DNA of 64,000 bases from Pseudomonadota bacterium (GCA_023419375.1 JAEZYD010000003.1:1-64000); one strand, 5' to 3'; counted from the stretch's first letter, positions 1-9,980 are shown. The notes: generated from the sequence alone by a model not told the origin. Numbers and translations: made by a program.

Positions 1-114
1 ATAGCGGCAATGTGCCGCTTGAACTGGCGGCCTAGAAAATGCCTTGGGTTTAAGACACCCTATGAAGTTTTTTTAGAAGACGCCAATACCCAAGGACTGG
101 GTGTTGCACTTTGA
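1..114 (+). CDS. IS30-family transposase, C-terminal fragment
   Basis: Frame 1 gives 37 residues and a TGA stop. It contains LNWRPRKCLGFKTPYEVF, the tail motif of IS30-type DDE transposases, in which the sequence N-x-R-P-R-K-x-L-x-x-x-T-P-x-E-V-F is characteristic. The catalytic core lies to the left of the window, so whether the gene is intact cannot be judged. It is the only transposase seen in the window. Confidence 0.65.
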   Translation: MAAMCRLNWRPRKCLGFKTPYEVFLEDANTQGLGVAL

Positions 115-132
115 ACTTGAAACCGCGAGTAG
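1..132 (+). mobile_element. Right end of an IS30-family insertion sequence, truncated by the window
   Basis: The first 114 bases read as the C-terminus of an IS30-type transposase. The 15-20 bases after its stop resemble the right ends usual for that family, so the insertion sequence probably ends near position 130. The left part lies outside the window. It sits just behind the 3' end of the large methylase-helicase gene, and the exact inverted repeat cannot be set without the other end. Confidence 0.6.
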
Positions 133-154
133 AATAACAAATTGAGCACAGATT

Positions 155-3100
155 TTAAGCAGATTTTGGACGTGATTGCAGGTTTGGAACAGCCATTTGC
201 AAAACAACTGCCCTCGGCTCCCACTCACTCACATAGCCCGGCTCGTCCTGCATACGCTTCAGTTCACGCATGACAGCACTGTGATTTTCACGCACCAGGG
301 CCAGTTCATCCTGTTGCGGGAACTCCTGCCCCAGAGCGGCCTTAACCGTTGCCAGTTCCGCCATTTCCTGACGCACATTGCCCTGATAGGTCTGGAAGGA
401 TTGATCAAGCCCTTTTTCCAGAAAATTGTCCAGACGCTGAAACATGCCGGACAGACTGAACTTTTCGTCAAAGCCGTAGACCAAGTTCTCCGGCTGAAAT
501 TCCTGTTCGCCCATGCCCTTGAGAGCAAGGCGGAAGCCGTCACCGCCAGCCCCAAGTGATGAACGCAGCATGGCCACTTCAAAGCCCCGGTACTTGCCCA
601 AGATGGGCTTTGCCCGTGCTTCCCGTGTAATGTCCTTCACTCCGTCTCGCAGAATGTTTTGGATCTGCTCACTATTTTTTTCAGTCAGCAGCTTGCCGTC
701 CTTCAGCCACTCCAGTCGGATGCGCTCCTTGCCCTTTTCGGTGAACACGCGGGTGTTACCGTCACGCAGGCCGCAGTTGGCCGCATAGTCCGCTTGCGCC
801 TTGGCAAGGCGACCTTCGGCAGCTCCAAGCCACTTCAGTCGATCCCGCAGGCGGTGTTGCGACCGTTGATGCTGTGAATACAGGGCTTCCAGTTTGCGTA
901 GGTCACTGGCCAGCTTCACCTGCATAAGTATGAGCGGGTTGCCAGAGGCCGCAGCCTTCATATCCGCCGCGTTAGCAGCTTCGGACTGCACATCGTCAAT
1001 ATTGCGCTGGAGCAAGTCCCCCTTGCGGAATTGTTCAATGGCAGCGGCTTTTTGCTCTATTACTTGCCACATTCGGCTGTCGTATGTTTGCTTTGTAGCA
1101 TAATAATAGATGCCTACGGAAAATTTGTCAGGGTCGCGCTCATACAGGCTATTGCCTTGGCGAATGATGCGCCCGTTGCGCTGCTCCAGGTCGCTGGGCC
1201 TCCAGGGCGCGTCCAGGTGATGCGCGGCCACAAGGCGTTTCTGCACATTCATGCCTGCGCCCATTTTGGCCGTGGAACCCAGCAGAACCCGCACCCGTCC
1301 AGCCTGCATGTCGGAAAAGAGCTTGCCCTTGCGCATGTCGGTATTGGCATCGTGGATGAAGGCAATCTCATCAGCGGGAATACCACGCTCTATGAGTTTG
1401 CGCCGCATGTCGTCGTAGACAGAGAAGCGAGAGCCAGCGGCAACGCAAGCGTCCATGTCTGCGGCCACGGATGTGTCTTCACCGGTATCCACTAACGTGG
1501 ATTCGCCGTCATCGTCGCCAGAGTCCAGCGGGTCTTCGCCAGGTTCTGCATTTGCCGGGTCATCCTCCGTGGCTGACTCCGTGCCAAAGTCCACACTGGA
1601 CTCCGTGCCTGACTCCGTATCAACCTGCGCGGCAAAGTCTTCTTCCACAAATTCCAACTTTTGAGTGTGTGAAGTCGCAGGGGCAGGTGCTGCCGAGCCT
1701 CCCTTGGGTGTAGACAAATCGCAGAACACGAGCTGCGTACCCTTGTCCGCCGCCGTGTCTTGCCAAATCTGATAGATGCGATCCACGGCGGCATTGGCCT
1801 TGGAACCGTCATAGTCCCCAGCCTCCGGGTCAATGAGGCGATAATCCAGCCCAGCCTTTCGGGCGTCATTGGTGATTTTCAGGGGATTGTCGATGCGCGG
1901 GTCTTTGGGCAGGTGCTCCATGCGGTCGATGATTTCCGTCATATAGCTGGCCTGCACCTCTGAACGCTCCACCACATGATTGAAAGGCTTGCCATCAGTT
2001 AAAGGGGGCGTCAAAGGCCGCAGCCCAGCCTGTTTTGCCTGCTCGTCCAAATCGCCTTTCGTCACCACGTCCGCAAAGGTGCGGTACATTGAAAGTAATT
2101 CCGGCACGTTCTGGAAGCTGGAAAAACGCGATTTAAGCCTATAATTCACGCCGGTGGCGTCCAATTCCCAGCCATTGGTAATCTGCCCGAAGGTGGAAGC
2201 CCATGCGTCAAAATACTCAATGCCCTTGCTTTTCAGCTCATCAGACTGCAAATAGCGTTGCAGGGTGTAGACCTCGGCAATGGTATTACTGATGGGGGTG
2301 CCGGTCATGAAATACACGCCCCGGCCTTCGTGCTTTTTTTGCAGATACCGGCACTTGATGAACATATCGAGGGCCTTTGCGGAACCCGTGATATTGCCAA
2401 GGCCCGACACATTCATGGTTGTGGTATAGCTGAGATTTTTGAACTCGTGGCTCTCGTCCACAAAAAGCGCGTCCACGCCCAGGTCGCCAAAATCCACTGA
2501 ACGATCCTTGGCCCCGGTTCCGGCCATGAGCTTTTCATAGCGGGTTTCCATTTTTTCGCGCTGTTTTTCAAGCTGCTTGACCGTGGCTCGGCTGCCGTTA
2601 TTTTCTTTGGATTCTGCTATGGCGGCAATGACCGCATCAATCTGTTCTTGCAGAATTTCTTCCTGCATGTCGCGGGGTGTCTCAATTTTTTTAAAGCTGG
2701 AATGGGCGACCACAACGGCGTCCCAATCGCCAGTGGCCACCCGGCTGAACAGGCGTTCACGATTCTGCTTGGTAAAATCTGTCTTGTCGGCCACCAGAAT
2801 ATTGGCCCCCGGGTAAAGCCGGTAAAATTCATCGCGCCACTGGTAGAGCAGGTGATTGGGCACTACTACCATAGGCTTGCTGGTAAAACCCATGCGCTTG
2901 GATTCCATGATGGTGGCGATGCAGGCCATTGTCTTGCCCGCACCCACAACGTGGTCGAAAAGCGCCGTGCCTTCCTGAATGCCGCGCCAGACCACATCCT
3001 TCTGATGCGGCCGCAGCGAAACATCCGAAGACGCACCCACGAGTTGAATGTGCGAGCCGTCATAACGCGGCGGCACATGGGTGTTGAACCGCTCATTGTA

Positions 3101-5863
3101 CAAAGTCGTGAGCATGGTACGGCGCTCATCGTCCGTCCACACCCAATCCAAAAACGCCTGCTTCACCTCGTCGGCCTTCTGCATGGCAGCGGCTGTAAGT
3201 TCCTGATCCACCACCATGATGGGACGGTCGTTGTCGTCGTACTGGCCGCTTTCTTTCTCCACCTTGATGGGCCGATTGGTGAGCAGGGATTCCAGAATCT
3301 TGGAGGCCGGGTATTCGGGAATGCCCCACACTTCCGTATTGGCCGCGTGGTCGTAGATACTGACCTTGGCTTCCCAACGTCCCAATATGGGCACATAGTT
3401 GATAGTTTGGTGGCCACGGCCCCCATGAATGCGCTCTTCGATGAAGTCAGAAAGCACGTTGCCGGGCACCCAGGTGGAGCCGAACTTGACGCCGATGTCC
3501 ACGGCTTCAATGTCGGGAGGAATAGCGGCGGCAAGGGCCTCCACATTGGCGTGGTACTGCGGGTCTTCCGCTGCCGCTGCCAGGGCAGCCCTGTGCTTTT
3601 CGCGCACATTGCCGGTGAGGTATTTGTCGCTGATCTCCCACTCCGCACTGGCCGGATTGCGGAAAATCAGGCCCTCATCCTGCAATTCCTTCTGAATGGC
3701 CTCCGCTGGCCGGTGCAACAACTGGTTCATGCGGGCAAAGTCCACCTTGCCCGATTCTCGCAGGGAGATGACCAGGGCGTCCTTGGTGGTTTCGGCCTTT
3801 TCCGCAGCCTGTGTGGGCTTGAGCACCCGTTGCCGAAAGATGGCCGCTTTCCGCGCTGACGCTGGCCGAAATTCCCGGTCTTGACGCTTGGCTAAGTCTT
3901 TGGAAAGCCCCTTGTCGTACTCCAGCTCCAGCGATTCCAAAAGCGAATGCTCCGGGTCGTCGCGCATCAGCCCCCGGTTGGTCTGGGAATTGAGGTGCCC
4001 GTGACGGCGCACAAAGGCATCATACTGCACATTGAGCTGTCGCCGGGCACCTTCAATAAACTTTTCCTCAGCATCGTTCTTTTCCAGATTGAGAAGGTCA
4101 CGCAGACTGTCCCGAATCTGGATCATGGAGGCCAGCCGCTGCCGCGCCCCGTCATTTTTGACCGGCAGCTCTTCATAGCTGGCCTCACCAAAGCCTCCGG
4201 CCACTTTGAAGACGATTTTGCGGCTCTGCGGTTCAACACAAAACGCGCCCATTTTGAGAGACTGGAAGTAGTCGGACGCAATGAATCCTTCATTACGCTT
4301 TTCGCTGGTTGCTTCCTCCGCGCTTTCCGTGCGGGGCACATATTGCATGGGCGGCAACACTTGCACCCGCTTGGATATTTCCGCGCCCAGGTCAATATCA
4401 GAAGGAGCCACACAGTTGAGCGCGTCCTGAAACATGCCGCCGGAATAGACCATACTGCCGATGATCTGGCCGGGCAATTCGGCAAAATACTTGTTGATGA
4501 CCGCAGGCCGGGTGCCGCCTTCCTTTGTATCGAGGGCTTCTATAGTGGCGGTTTGTGTCCAATCGGTACTGCGGATACGCGGGCCGTCATGCTTGCGGAA
4601 AAAGAGGATGTCCGTGGTGACATCGGTTAGCGCGTTCTGGCGAAAAGCCGTTTCCGGCAGGCGCACAGCCCCCAGAAGGTCGGCATATTCTGCAATATGC
4701 TCACGGGCAGCGGGGTCTGCCGCATCCATGAAAAAGCGGCTGACCACAAAAGCCCCTATGCCGCCAGGGCGTAGCAGACTCAAGGACTTTGCTAAAAAGT
4801 AGTTGTGAATGGAGAAATTGCGCAGTTCTGGAAAGTTGGGATCGTAGAGGGTCTGCTTGCCAAAAGGCGGGTTGCCGACAACCAGGTCAAACCTTGCCCC
4901 TTGAAGTTCTACATTCTGAAAGCCGTTATTGAGGTGACGAGCTTTCGGGTAAAGATACTTGGAAATGGCCGCTGTGGTCGGGTCAAGCTCTACAGTTAGG
5001 AAGTCAGCATCATAGCCTTGTGGCAGCAGGCCCATGAAGTTACCGATGCCAGCCGAAGGCTCCAGCACTCGTAGCGGCCCGCTGCCTTGCAGGCCCATGA
5101 CATTGAGACCCTGATAAATACCCTTGATAACGGTTTCAGAGGTAAAATGCGCGTCCTGGGTGGAGCGCCTGGCTTTGACGTATTCGTCTGGCGCAAGCAG
5201 GCTTTGCAATTCCTGATATTCCGCAGCCCACTTTTCGTTGCGGGCGTCAAAGGCTTGGGGCAGGCCGCCCCAGCCCACATAGCGCACCAGCACTTTTTTA
5301 TCGTCCGGCCCGGCTACCTCCACCTTACGTTCCTGCAAATCCTTGAGCAGACGGATGGCGGCGATGTTGTCGGCAAACTTGGTTTTGGCACCGCCCTGAC
5401 CGAGCCGGTCGTCCGAACCTATATGGTAATTTTCAGGCTCGTATCTATCCCTGCGTTCTGCAAAATCTCCCAATCGCTCATCCCCTGGCGACTCGCTTCC
5501 CAGGCTGAATCCGAGTTCAGCACGTTCGCTTCCCTCGTGGCCTGCTGATCCAGCGTCACCATGAAAGAGATTTCCCCCCTCGCTTCCAAACTGCGCAGGT
5601 CGTCGGGCTGGTTCAGTGCCCACCTGTCCAAAATCAAATAAGCGGAGTTGGTGAACGCCGCGCTCTGCACTTCGCGGATGGTCTGTGGGCGCAGCACTGT
5701 GCGGGCGATGTCCAGTGGATTGGTTGGTCTGTCGAGCATGATATTCCTCCTTGGTATCGGCTTGAGCGTTCTCGCGCCGAAGTTGTTCTATTTGATCTGC
5801 TGTTACGTCAAACGTAAAACTCAACTGCCTGGGGTCATACTTCTGTTTGCGTGGCCGTGCCAT
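155..5863 (-). CDS. DarB-like N6-adenine methylase / SNF2-type helicase, 1902 aa
   Basis: This very large protein has an adenine-methyltransferase module followed by a superfamily 2 helicase. The methylase shows EPSAGIG (SAM-binding motif I, near residue 270) and NPPFG (motif IV, near 330). The helicase shows GAGKT (Walker A, near 972), DESHEF (Walker B, near 1134), TGTPISNT, and NGRIIRQGN (motif VI, near 1562). A strongly acidic Glu/Asp/Ser/Thr-rich linker lies at about 1404-1461, inside the helicase half. The architecture matches plasmid and phage proteins of the DarB type (phage P1), which protect incoming DNA from type I restriction. That role is inferred here from architecture and from the ArdC-like gene in the same element. 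It is the last gene of its operon, 5 bp behind the AbrB-like gene, and is followed by the IS30 fragment. Confidence 0.8.
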   Translation of the reverse strand: MARPRKQKYDPRQLSFTFDVTADQIEQLRRENAQADTKEEYHARQTNQSTGHRPHSAAPTDHPRSAERGVHQLRLFDFGQVGTEPARRPAQFGSEGGNLFHGDAGSAGHEGSERAELGFSLGSESPGDERLGDFAERRDRYEPENYHIGSDDRLGQGGAKTKFADNIAAIRLLKDLQERKVEVAGPDDKKVLVRYVGWGGLPQAFDARNEKWAAEYQELQSLLAPDEYVKARRSTQDAHFTSETVIKGIYQGLNVMGLQGSGPLRVLEPSAGIGNFMGLLPQGYDADFLTVELDPTTAAISKYLYPKARHLNNGFQNVELQGARFDLVVGNPPFGKQTLYDPNFPELRNFSIHNYFLAKSLSLLRPGGIGAFVVSRFFMDAADPAAREHIAEYADLLGAVRLPETAFRQNALTDVTTDILFFRKHDGPRIRSTDWTQTATIEALDTKEGGTRPAVINKYFAELPGQIIGSMVYSGGMFQDALNCVAPSDIDLGAEISKRVQVLPPMQYVPRTESAEEATSEKRNEGFIASDYFQSLKMGAFCVEPQSRKIVFKVAGGFGEASYEELPVKNDGARQRLASMIQIRDSLRDLLNLEKNDAEEKFIEGARRQLNVQYDAFVRRHGHLNSQTNRGLMRDDPEHSLLESLELEYDKGLSKDLAKRQDREFRPASARKAAIFRQRVLKPTQAAEKAETTKDALVISLRESGKVDFARMNQLLHRPAEAIQKELQDEGLIFRNPASAEWEISDKYLTGNVREKHRAALAAAAEDPQYHANVEALAAAIPPDIEAVDIGVKFGSTWVPGNVLSDFIEERIHGGRGHQTINYVPILGRWEAKVSIYDHAANTEVWGIPEYPASKILESLLTNRPIKVEKESGQYDDNDRPIMVVDQELTAAAMQKADEVKQAFLDWVWTDDERRTMLTTLYNERFNTHVPPRYDGSHIQLVGASSDVSLRPHQKDVVWRGIQEGTALFDHVVGAGKTMACIATIMESKRMGFTSKPMVVVPNHLLYQWRDEFYRLYPGANILVADKTDFTKQNRERLFSRVATGDWDAVVVAHSSFKKIETPRDMQEEILQEQIDAVIAAIAESKENNGSRATVKQLEKQREKMETRYEKLMAGTGAKDRSVDFGDLGVDALFVDESHEFKNLSYTTTMNVSGLGNITGSAKALDMFIKCRYLQKKHEGRGVYFMTGTPISNTIAEVYTLQRYLQSDELKSKGIEYFDAWASTFGQITNGWELDATGVNYRLKSRFSSFQNVPELLSMYRTFADVVTKGDLDEQAKQAGLRPLTPPLTDGKPFNHVVERSEVQASYMTEIIDRMEHLPKDPRIDNPLKITNDARKAGLDYRLIDPEAGDYDGSKANAAVDRIYQIWQDTAADKGTQLVFCDLSTPKGGSAAPAPATSHTQKLEFVEEDFAAQVDTESGTESSVDFGTESATEDDPANAEPGEDPLDSGDDDGESTLVDTGEDTSVAADMDACVAAGSRFSVYDDMRRKLIERGIPADEIAFIHDANTDMRKGKLFSDMQAGRVRVLLGSTAKMGAGMNVQKRLVAAHHLDAPWRPSDLEQRNGRIIRQGNSLYERDPDKFSVGIYYYATKQTYDSRMWQVIEQKAAAIEQFRKGDLLQRNIDDVQSEAANAADMKAAASGNPLILMQVKLASDLRKLEALYSQHQRSQHRLRDRLKWLGAAEGRLAKAQADYAANCGLRDGNTRVFTEKGKERIRLEWLKDGKLLTEKNSEQIQNILRDGVKDITREARAKPILGKYRGFEVAMLRSSLGAGGDGFRLALKGMGEQEFQPENLVYGFDEKFSLSGMFQRLDNFLEKGLDQSFQTYQGNVRQEMAELATVKAALGQEFPQQDELALVRENHSAVMRELKRMQDEPGYVSEWEPRAVVLQMAVPNLQSRPKSA

Positions 5864-5868
5864 GAATC

Positions 5869-6066
5869 CTACCTTGGTACGGTCACTGCCTCCCCATTTT
5901 TGCCAAAGGATAGTGTGGCCGCGTTCAGTATACGGATGCCCCCGTTTGGGGAGTCGTCTTCAATAAAGACAACCTTGTCACCCTGTTGCAAATCCAGTTT
6001 CTTACGAACCGCCACAGGGATGGTAATCTGCCCCTTGGAGGTCATGGTGGATACTTCCATTTTCAT
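5869..6066 (-). CDS. AbrB/MazE-type DNA-binding regulator, 65 aa
   Basis: The product is a SpoVT/AbrB swapped-hairpin protein. TSKGQITIPVAVRKKLDLQQGD is the family signature: S-x-GQ-(I/V)-T-(I/V)-P, then a basic helix and a -GD- turn. The start at 6066 is chosen because AAAAGGAGC lies 6-7 bases upstream; a longer reading from 6228 has no ribosome site and adds unrelated sequence. Such proteins act as antitoxins or as global regulators of AT-rich DNA. No toxin gene is adjacent; the next gene is the DarB-like gene. It is a candidate for the factor that binds the AT-only palindromes described below, but that is only inference. Confidence 0.8.
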   Translation of the reverse strand: MKMEVSTMTSKGQITIPVAVRKKLDLQQGDKVVFIEDDSPNGGIRILNAATLSFGKNGEAVTVPR

Positions 6067-6151
6067 GTGGTGCTCCTTTTCTCTTTCCTTACTTTCCTTG
6101 TATCCCTTACCAAGAAAAAAGCAAGTAGAAAAGCAAGGGCACTCCACCCAC

Positions 6152-6916
6152 TCAAAGCATTTTTTCGCTGAGCTGCCCGTTGGTGATGATGGTGATGACT
6201 CTCTCAACCGCCGCGTGATCACCTGCACGGGCCTGCTTGGCTATGGCGAAGGCTTCGCGTAGTTGCATGGCCGTGAAATCACAAGACGGAAAGCGAATTC
6301 CGGCGAGGATGTAGGTCGGCGTGGAGGTGATGCGCCCATAGCCCGCCAGAATGTCAGCGTTGACGATGCTGGCAGCGTCTTTACTCAAAGCTTCGCCAAA
6401 AGCTTCAGCAGGAATGGTCGCTTCCTGAAAGGCTAGCAGCAGTGAGGCTTCATAGGGGGTGGGAATGCCCAGCGATGTTTGCGGCAGCACCTTATCCCAA
6501 AACAAATTGGCGGCGTTGGCCGAGAATTGTTTTAGGGCTTCGTAGCTCAAGGCCTTTTTGAGGGATTCGCCATATTGATCGGTCGGAATATGGCGCACCA
6601 CGATGCACATGTCGCTGTTGGCTCGCTGGGCTTGCAGCGGTTCACGGACGCCACAGTAGGAACATTCGAGGTTAACCCAATACTCCACCAGGTCGCCCTG
6701 GAAGTCTTTAACAGGCCTCCCGTCCAGACATTGCCGGTCGGCTAGAGCTTGAGCGGGATTATAGGGCAGAGCGAGGTCTTTATTCACTTCAGCCCGAACT
6801 TTGGCTGCCACAGACACCCTGTCTGACATGGGTGTTCCGGCATGGGCCGGGGCATTGGCCATCAGAATGGCCAACATTGCCAGAGCCACTATCATAGCAT
6901 TACGCTGCATCTGCAT
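6152..6916 (-). CDS. Secreted thioredoxin-fold (DsbA/DsbC-like) protein of the transfer operon, 254 aa
   Basis: The N-terminus is a Sec signal peptide (MQMQRNAM, a hydrophobic stretch, then AHAG). The mature part has a CSYC active site near residue 82 and a cis-proline loop in STPTYIL near residue 200, as in disulfide oxidoreductases. It probably folds cysteine-containing periplasmic parts of the secretion channel. The start at 6916 follows GCAGGAGG; the frame stays open to 7009 without a ribosome site. It overlaps the end of dotL by 17 bp, so it is translated as part of the transfer operon. The exact substrate cannot be read from the sequence. Confidence 0.7.
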   Translation of the reverse strand: MQMQRNAMIVALAMLAILMANAPAHAGTPMSDRVSVAAKVRAEVNKDLALPYNPAQALADRQCLDGRPVKDFQGDLVEYWVNLECSYCGVREPLQAQRANSDMCIVVRHIPTDQYGESLKKALSYEALKQFSANAANLFWDKVLPQTSLGIPTPYEASLLLAFQEATIPAEAFGEALSKDAASIVNADILAGYGRITSTPTYILAGIRFPSCDFTAMQLREAFAIAKQARAGDHAAVERVITIITNGQLSEKML

Positions 6917-8675
6917 ACGAAACCTCCTGCCCCAACTGGAGCAACTGCGGCACACGAAGTTGTGCCATTTTGAGTGAAGGATTGGCGTAGAACATATCTC
7001 CCCGGACAATCTGGCCGGAAAAGATGAAATGGGCTTCGCCCTCGATTTGTTCCTGAAGGTCGCGCAAATCCACGCGATCTTCTTTTTCTACAGTGGTGTT
7101 CATGGTGTCTGCGTAGGTGGAACCAGACTTGTCATTGACCGAAAAGCCGGAACTGCGCACCACGGTGTTTTGCCCGGCCTGGCCGCGTATAAGTTCCCAT
7201 GTCTTTTCGGCATCTTGCAACTTCATGAAGGCTTTAATACTTGTATTAGCTACCATTTGCTGTGCGCCTTTCTTATCCGCTTCCAGAATGCCCGCGTAAT
7301 CTTGACTGGCCACAATGGCGGCAATCCCAAGCCCACGGCCTTGAGTGAGCACTACCTCAAAGCCCGGCGTTACGATGGCTGCGTATTCGTCTACAATGCA
7401 CAAGTACGGCCCAATACCTATGGTGTCCGTGGGCAAGGCTTCCAGTGTGTCGGCGGCATCGCCTTCAATCTGTGCGCCGAGGCCCACGGCACAGGCATTG
7501 CGTATGGCCGACAAGCTGATCTTGCCGAGGCTCGCAAGCTCTTGAGGGGCTTTTTCCAGAGAGGGCAACAATACTACGAGGATTTTTCTTTGAAGAATGG
7601 CGTCAGCGAAATCCACTTCGCCGTCTTCCGCACCGTAGATGTGGCTGTAGGTATCTGTCAGGCTGGACAGTGCCTTGCCGAAGTAGGATTGTGCGTAGCC
7701 GAACTGCTCCGCAAAGGATGGGGGCTGATCCTTCAACTCCCGCCCGGCAATCCAGCCGGAGGTGCCCAGAGCCGCCTTGATGGAGGCACTGGATTCCTCA
7801 TCCAACTCCGGGTGCAGGGCCAGCTCCACACATTTTTCCAAAGCCAAGGCATCACGGATCACGCTGGTGGAGAGCTTCAGAAAGCCCTTGTCTCGCAAAT
7901 CCACTAGGGCGTACATGACGCCGGAAATGAGAGCCTGAGCCTTGTCTGCAAAGATGCTGTTGGCTCCATCAGACGCGGGCATGAGCGACACTAAGAGCTG
8001 CGTGAGGGCTTCGGCACTGCCGAAGGTAAAGGGATTGTTGGTATTGGAAAGGCGGCGCGGCGATTTGCCCTTCACCTTGCCGGATGTTCCGTAGTTGAGC
8101 ACGCGGAAATCGTCATCGCGCCCTAAAAACCGTGCCATCTGCCAAATCTGCACGGCCAACTTAGGCGAAGCCTTGGGGTCGATGTAGAAAAGGCCGCTGC
8201 CAGTGGCGAGGGAGTTGTAGGCAAGAGATACCAAGGTCTCCGTCTTACCAGAGCCGGTGGTGCCGAAAAGCAGCATGTGAGTCAGAATATCTTTGGCTTT
8301 CAGCCACAATTCTTTGCCATTCAGGGCGTTTCCCAAAAAGAACAGTCCTTCTGGTTTAGCGTAACCGCGCCTGCCTGGCAGGGGGTCGCCCTTGTCCTTG
8401 CCGCAAAGGCCCAGAGGCATTCGGAAGGGAAGTCGCTCACTGCTCACGCATACACAGCGTAGTACAAAAAAGAACAGGCCCAGCACAAAGAGTGGCGTTG
8501 CCGCCACGGGGAAGGCAAACAGACACACCCCCGCCCCGAACGTGCCGCTGGTCTGCACCGTGCCGTTTTTAAGAGCGTCCACCAACTGATGCACTGGTGA
8601 GCGTACATCCCGCAGCAGTGCTTTGCGCTCTTGTGCCTCTCTGTCTTCCAGGCCGCGAATTTTTCGGTCGCTCAT
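6900..8675 (-). CDS. dotL: Type IV coupling protein DotL/IcmO (TrbC of IncI)
   Basis: This inner-membrane ATPase brings the relaxase-DNA complex or protein substrates to the secretion channel. Two hydrophobic segments (about residues 40-75) precede the motor domain. Walker A is GTTGSGKTET near residue 136 and Walker B is CIVDEYA near residue 421. A run of FYIDPKASPKLA after Walker A is typical of the IcmO/TrbC branch. The 591-residue length is short of Legionella DotL (about 780), which carries an adaptor-binding C-terminal tail; that tail is missing here, as expected for a DNA-transfer system. It follows dotM with a 9-bp gap, the usual I-type order. Confidence 0.9.
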   Translation of the reverse strand: MSDRKIRGLEDREAQERKALLRDVRSPVHQLVDALKNGTVQTSGTFGAGVCLFAFPVAATPLFVLGLFFFVLRCVCVSSERLPFRMPLGLCGKDKGDPLPGRRGYAKPEGLFFLGNALNGKELWLKAKDILTHMLLFGTTGSGKTETLVSLAYNSLATGSGLFYIDPKASPKLAVQIWQMARFLGRDDDFRVLNYGTSGKVKGKSPRRLSNTNNPFTFGSAEALTQLLVSLMPASDGANSIFADKAQALISGVMYALVDLRDKGFLKLSTSVIRDALALEKCVELALHPELDEESSASIKAALGTSGWIAGRELKDQPPSFAEQFGYAQSYFGKALSSLTDTYSHIYGAEDGEVDFADAILQRKILVVLLPSLEKAPQELASLGKISLSAIRNACAVGLGAQIEGDAADTLEALPTDTIGIGPYLCIVDEYAAIVTPGFEVVLTQGRGLGIAAIVASQDYAGILEADKKGAQQMVANTSIKAFMKLQDAEKTWELIRGQAGQNTVVRSSGFSVNDKSGSTYADTMNTTVEKEDRVDLRDLQEQIEGEAHFIFSGQIVRGDMFYANPSLKMAQLRVPQLLQLGQEVSYADAA

Positions 8676-8684
8676 GGCAACACC

Positions 8685-9980
8685 TCAGCAAAGTTCATTT
8701 TTCAAAGAATCATCTTCATTGGCGTCATACTCTTCCAGAAGCACTTCTGCCGGAGCAAACGTCATGCTGTCGTCTAGGTTCAGGCCCGACGACTCGAACA
8801 GGCGCGGCATATCTGAAAGCCAGCCCTGTGCGGCCAAATTGTCGCGTAAACGTGACACCGCATGGTCAAGGTGAGGTTCAAAAAGCGTTTTGCCAGCTCG
8901 CTCTTCCGCTGCATAATGCGCCCAGGCTGCAAAGCCTTCCGCCCAGGCAGCGCGGCCCCCGCATTGATTGAGTGCGTACCAGAGTGGGCGATCCAAAGGC
9001 CGCAGCCAGAGGAACTGTGAGGAGGCCAGCACCCCCTTGCGCCGGGCCAGGGTCAGCAAAGCCATAAACCAAGGCAGTTCAAAGGCCGCATGGCGTATCA
9101 AAAGCGGCTCAACCAACAGCCCTTGGTGTTTTTGCGCGATTGTATCCAGGGAACGCTGAAATCTGGGTTTTCCCAGCACTGGGCAGATGGGTTTTTCGAC
9201 TTCTCGATAGGAGGTGGCCACGGTATCCAGAATATTCAGGCAGTCTTTTTTCCTTCCCGCAGCGTAAGCCAGCAAGGCGCAGGCCAGCGCCTTGCGTTCG
9301 GCGGCAAGGCCTAGGATGCAGGAAAATGCCCCGCCAAGTTGCTCGTGCAACACGGCAGTAGCCTTTGCTTCATCCAGATAGGCATTGCCGTATGCTGGCA
9401 GTTCGACATGCGCGAGGCCTCGCCGCAGAGCTTCATCCACACTGAAGGGTTGCCCGTCCTTGTTCAGCAAAAGCCCGTGCTCCAGGGCGAACTGCACAGG
9501 GCTGCGGGCAATGCGCCAGGGGCCGGAGTCATACGATTCCGGCGAAAGCAGGGCATTGCCGCGCCCCACCACAGGCCGCAGGCAGGCAAAGGATTCGGCA
9601 TTGTGCCTGAGCAAACTGTCCATGTTCAAACGCCGTATCAGCCCGGACGTTCTGCTCATGAAGAGACACATCCCGCCGAGTGCCACCAGTATCAGGGCAT
9701 AGGGCCAACGAACCCACTTGCCGCTGTAGCGCACCACGTTCATGACCTGATCCCAGGAGAGCGCGGCGGGGTCAGCCTGCGTAATCAATTCCCAAGCCTT
9801 GTCTGCTTCTTCAGAAAACGGCGTGAAGGCCACGATTTGCGCCTTTGCCAGTTTCAGCAATCCACCGTTGATTTTCCCCGCCCGTGCCACATACCAAGCA
9901 GGCACCAACAACAGAATGGCGATCATCAGACAGACCAGCAAAAACATGGTGTTGCCGCTGTCTTCGTGTTGGTTTTTCAT
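8685..9980 (-). CDS. dotM: DotM/IcmP (TrbA of IncI) coupling-complex protein
   Basis: The product has 431 residues with an N-terminal membrane segment (FLLVCLMIAILLLVPAWYVA), a second one at about residues 95-115, and a large cytoplasmic domain. Segments such as ALEHGLLL and HAAFELPWFMALL are typical of IcmP/TrbA. The family partners DotL in the coupling complex. The ATG at 9980 follows GGGAGGTGCCCG and overlaps the end of the transglycosylase gene by 4 bp (ATGA), so translation is coupled. No enzymatic motif is seen. Confidence 0.85.
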   Translation of the reverse strand: MKNQHEDSGNTMFLLVCLMIAILLLVPAWYVARAGKINGGLLKLAKAQIVAFTPFSEEADKAWELITQADPAALSWDQVMNVVRYSGKWVRWPYALILVALGGMCLFMSRTSGLIRRLNMDSLLRHNAESFACLRPVVGRGNALLSPESYDSGPWRIARSPVQFALEHGLLLNKDGQPFSVDEALRRGLAHVELPAYGNAYLDEAKATAVLHEQLGGAFSCILGLAAERKALACALLAYAAGRKKDCLNILDTVATSYREVEKPICPVLGKPRFQRSLDTIAQKHQGLLVEPLLIRHAAFELPWFMALLTLARRKGVLASSQFLWLRPLDRPLWYALNQCGGRAAWAEGFAAWAHYAAEERAGKTLFEPHLDHAVSRLRDNLAAQGWLSDMPRLFESSGLNLDDSMTFAPAEVLLEEYDANEDDSLKNELC

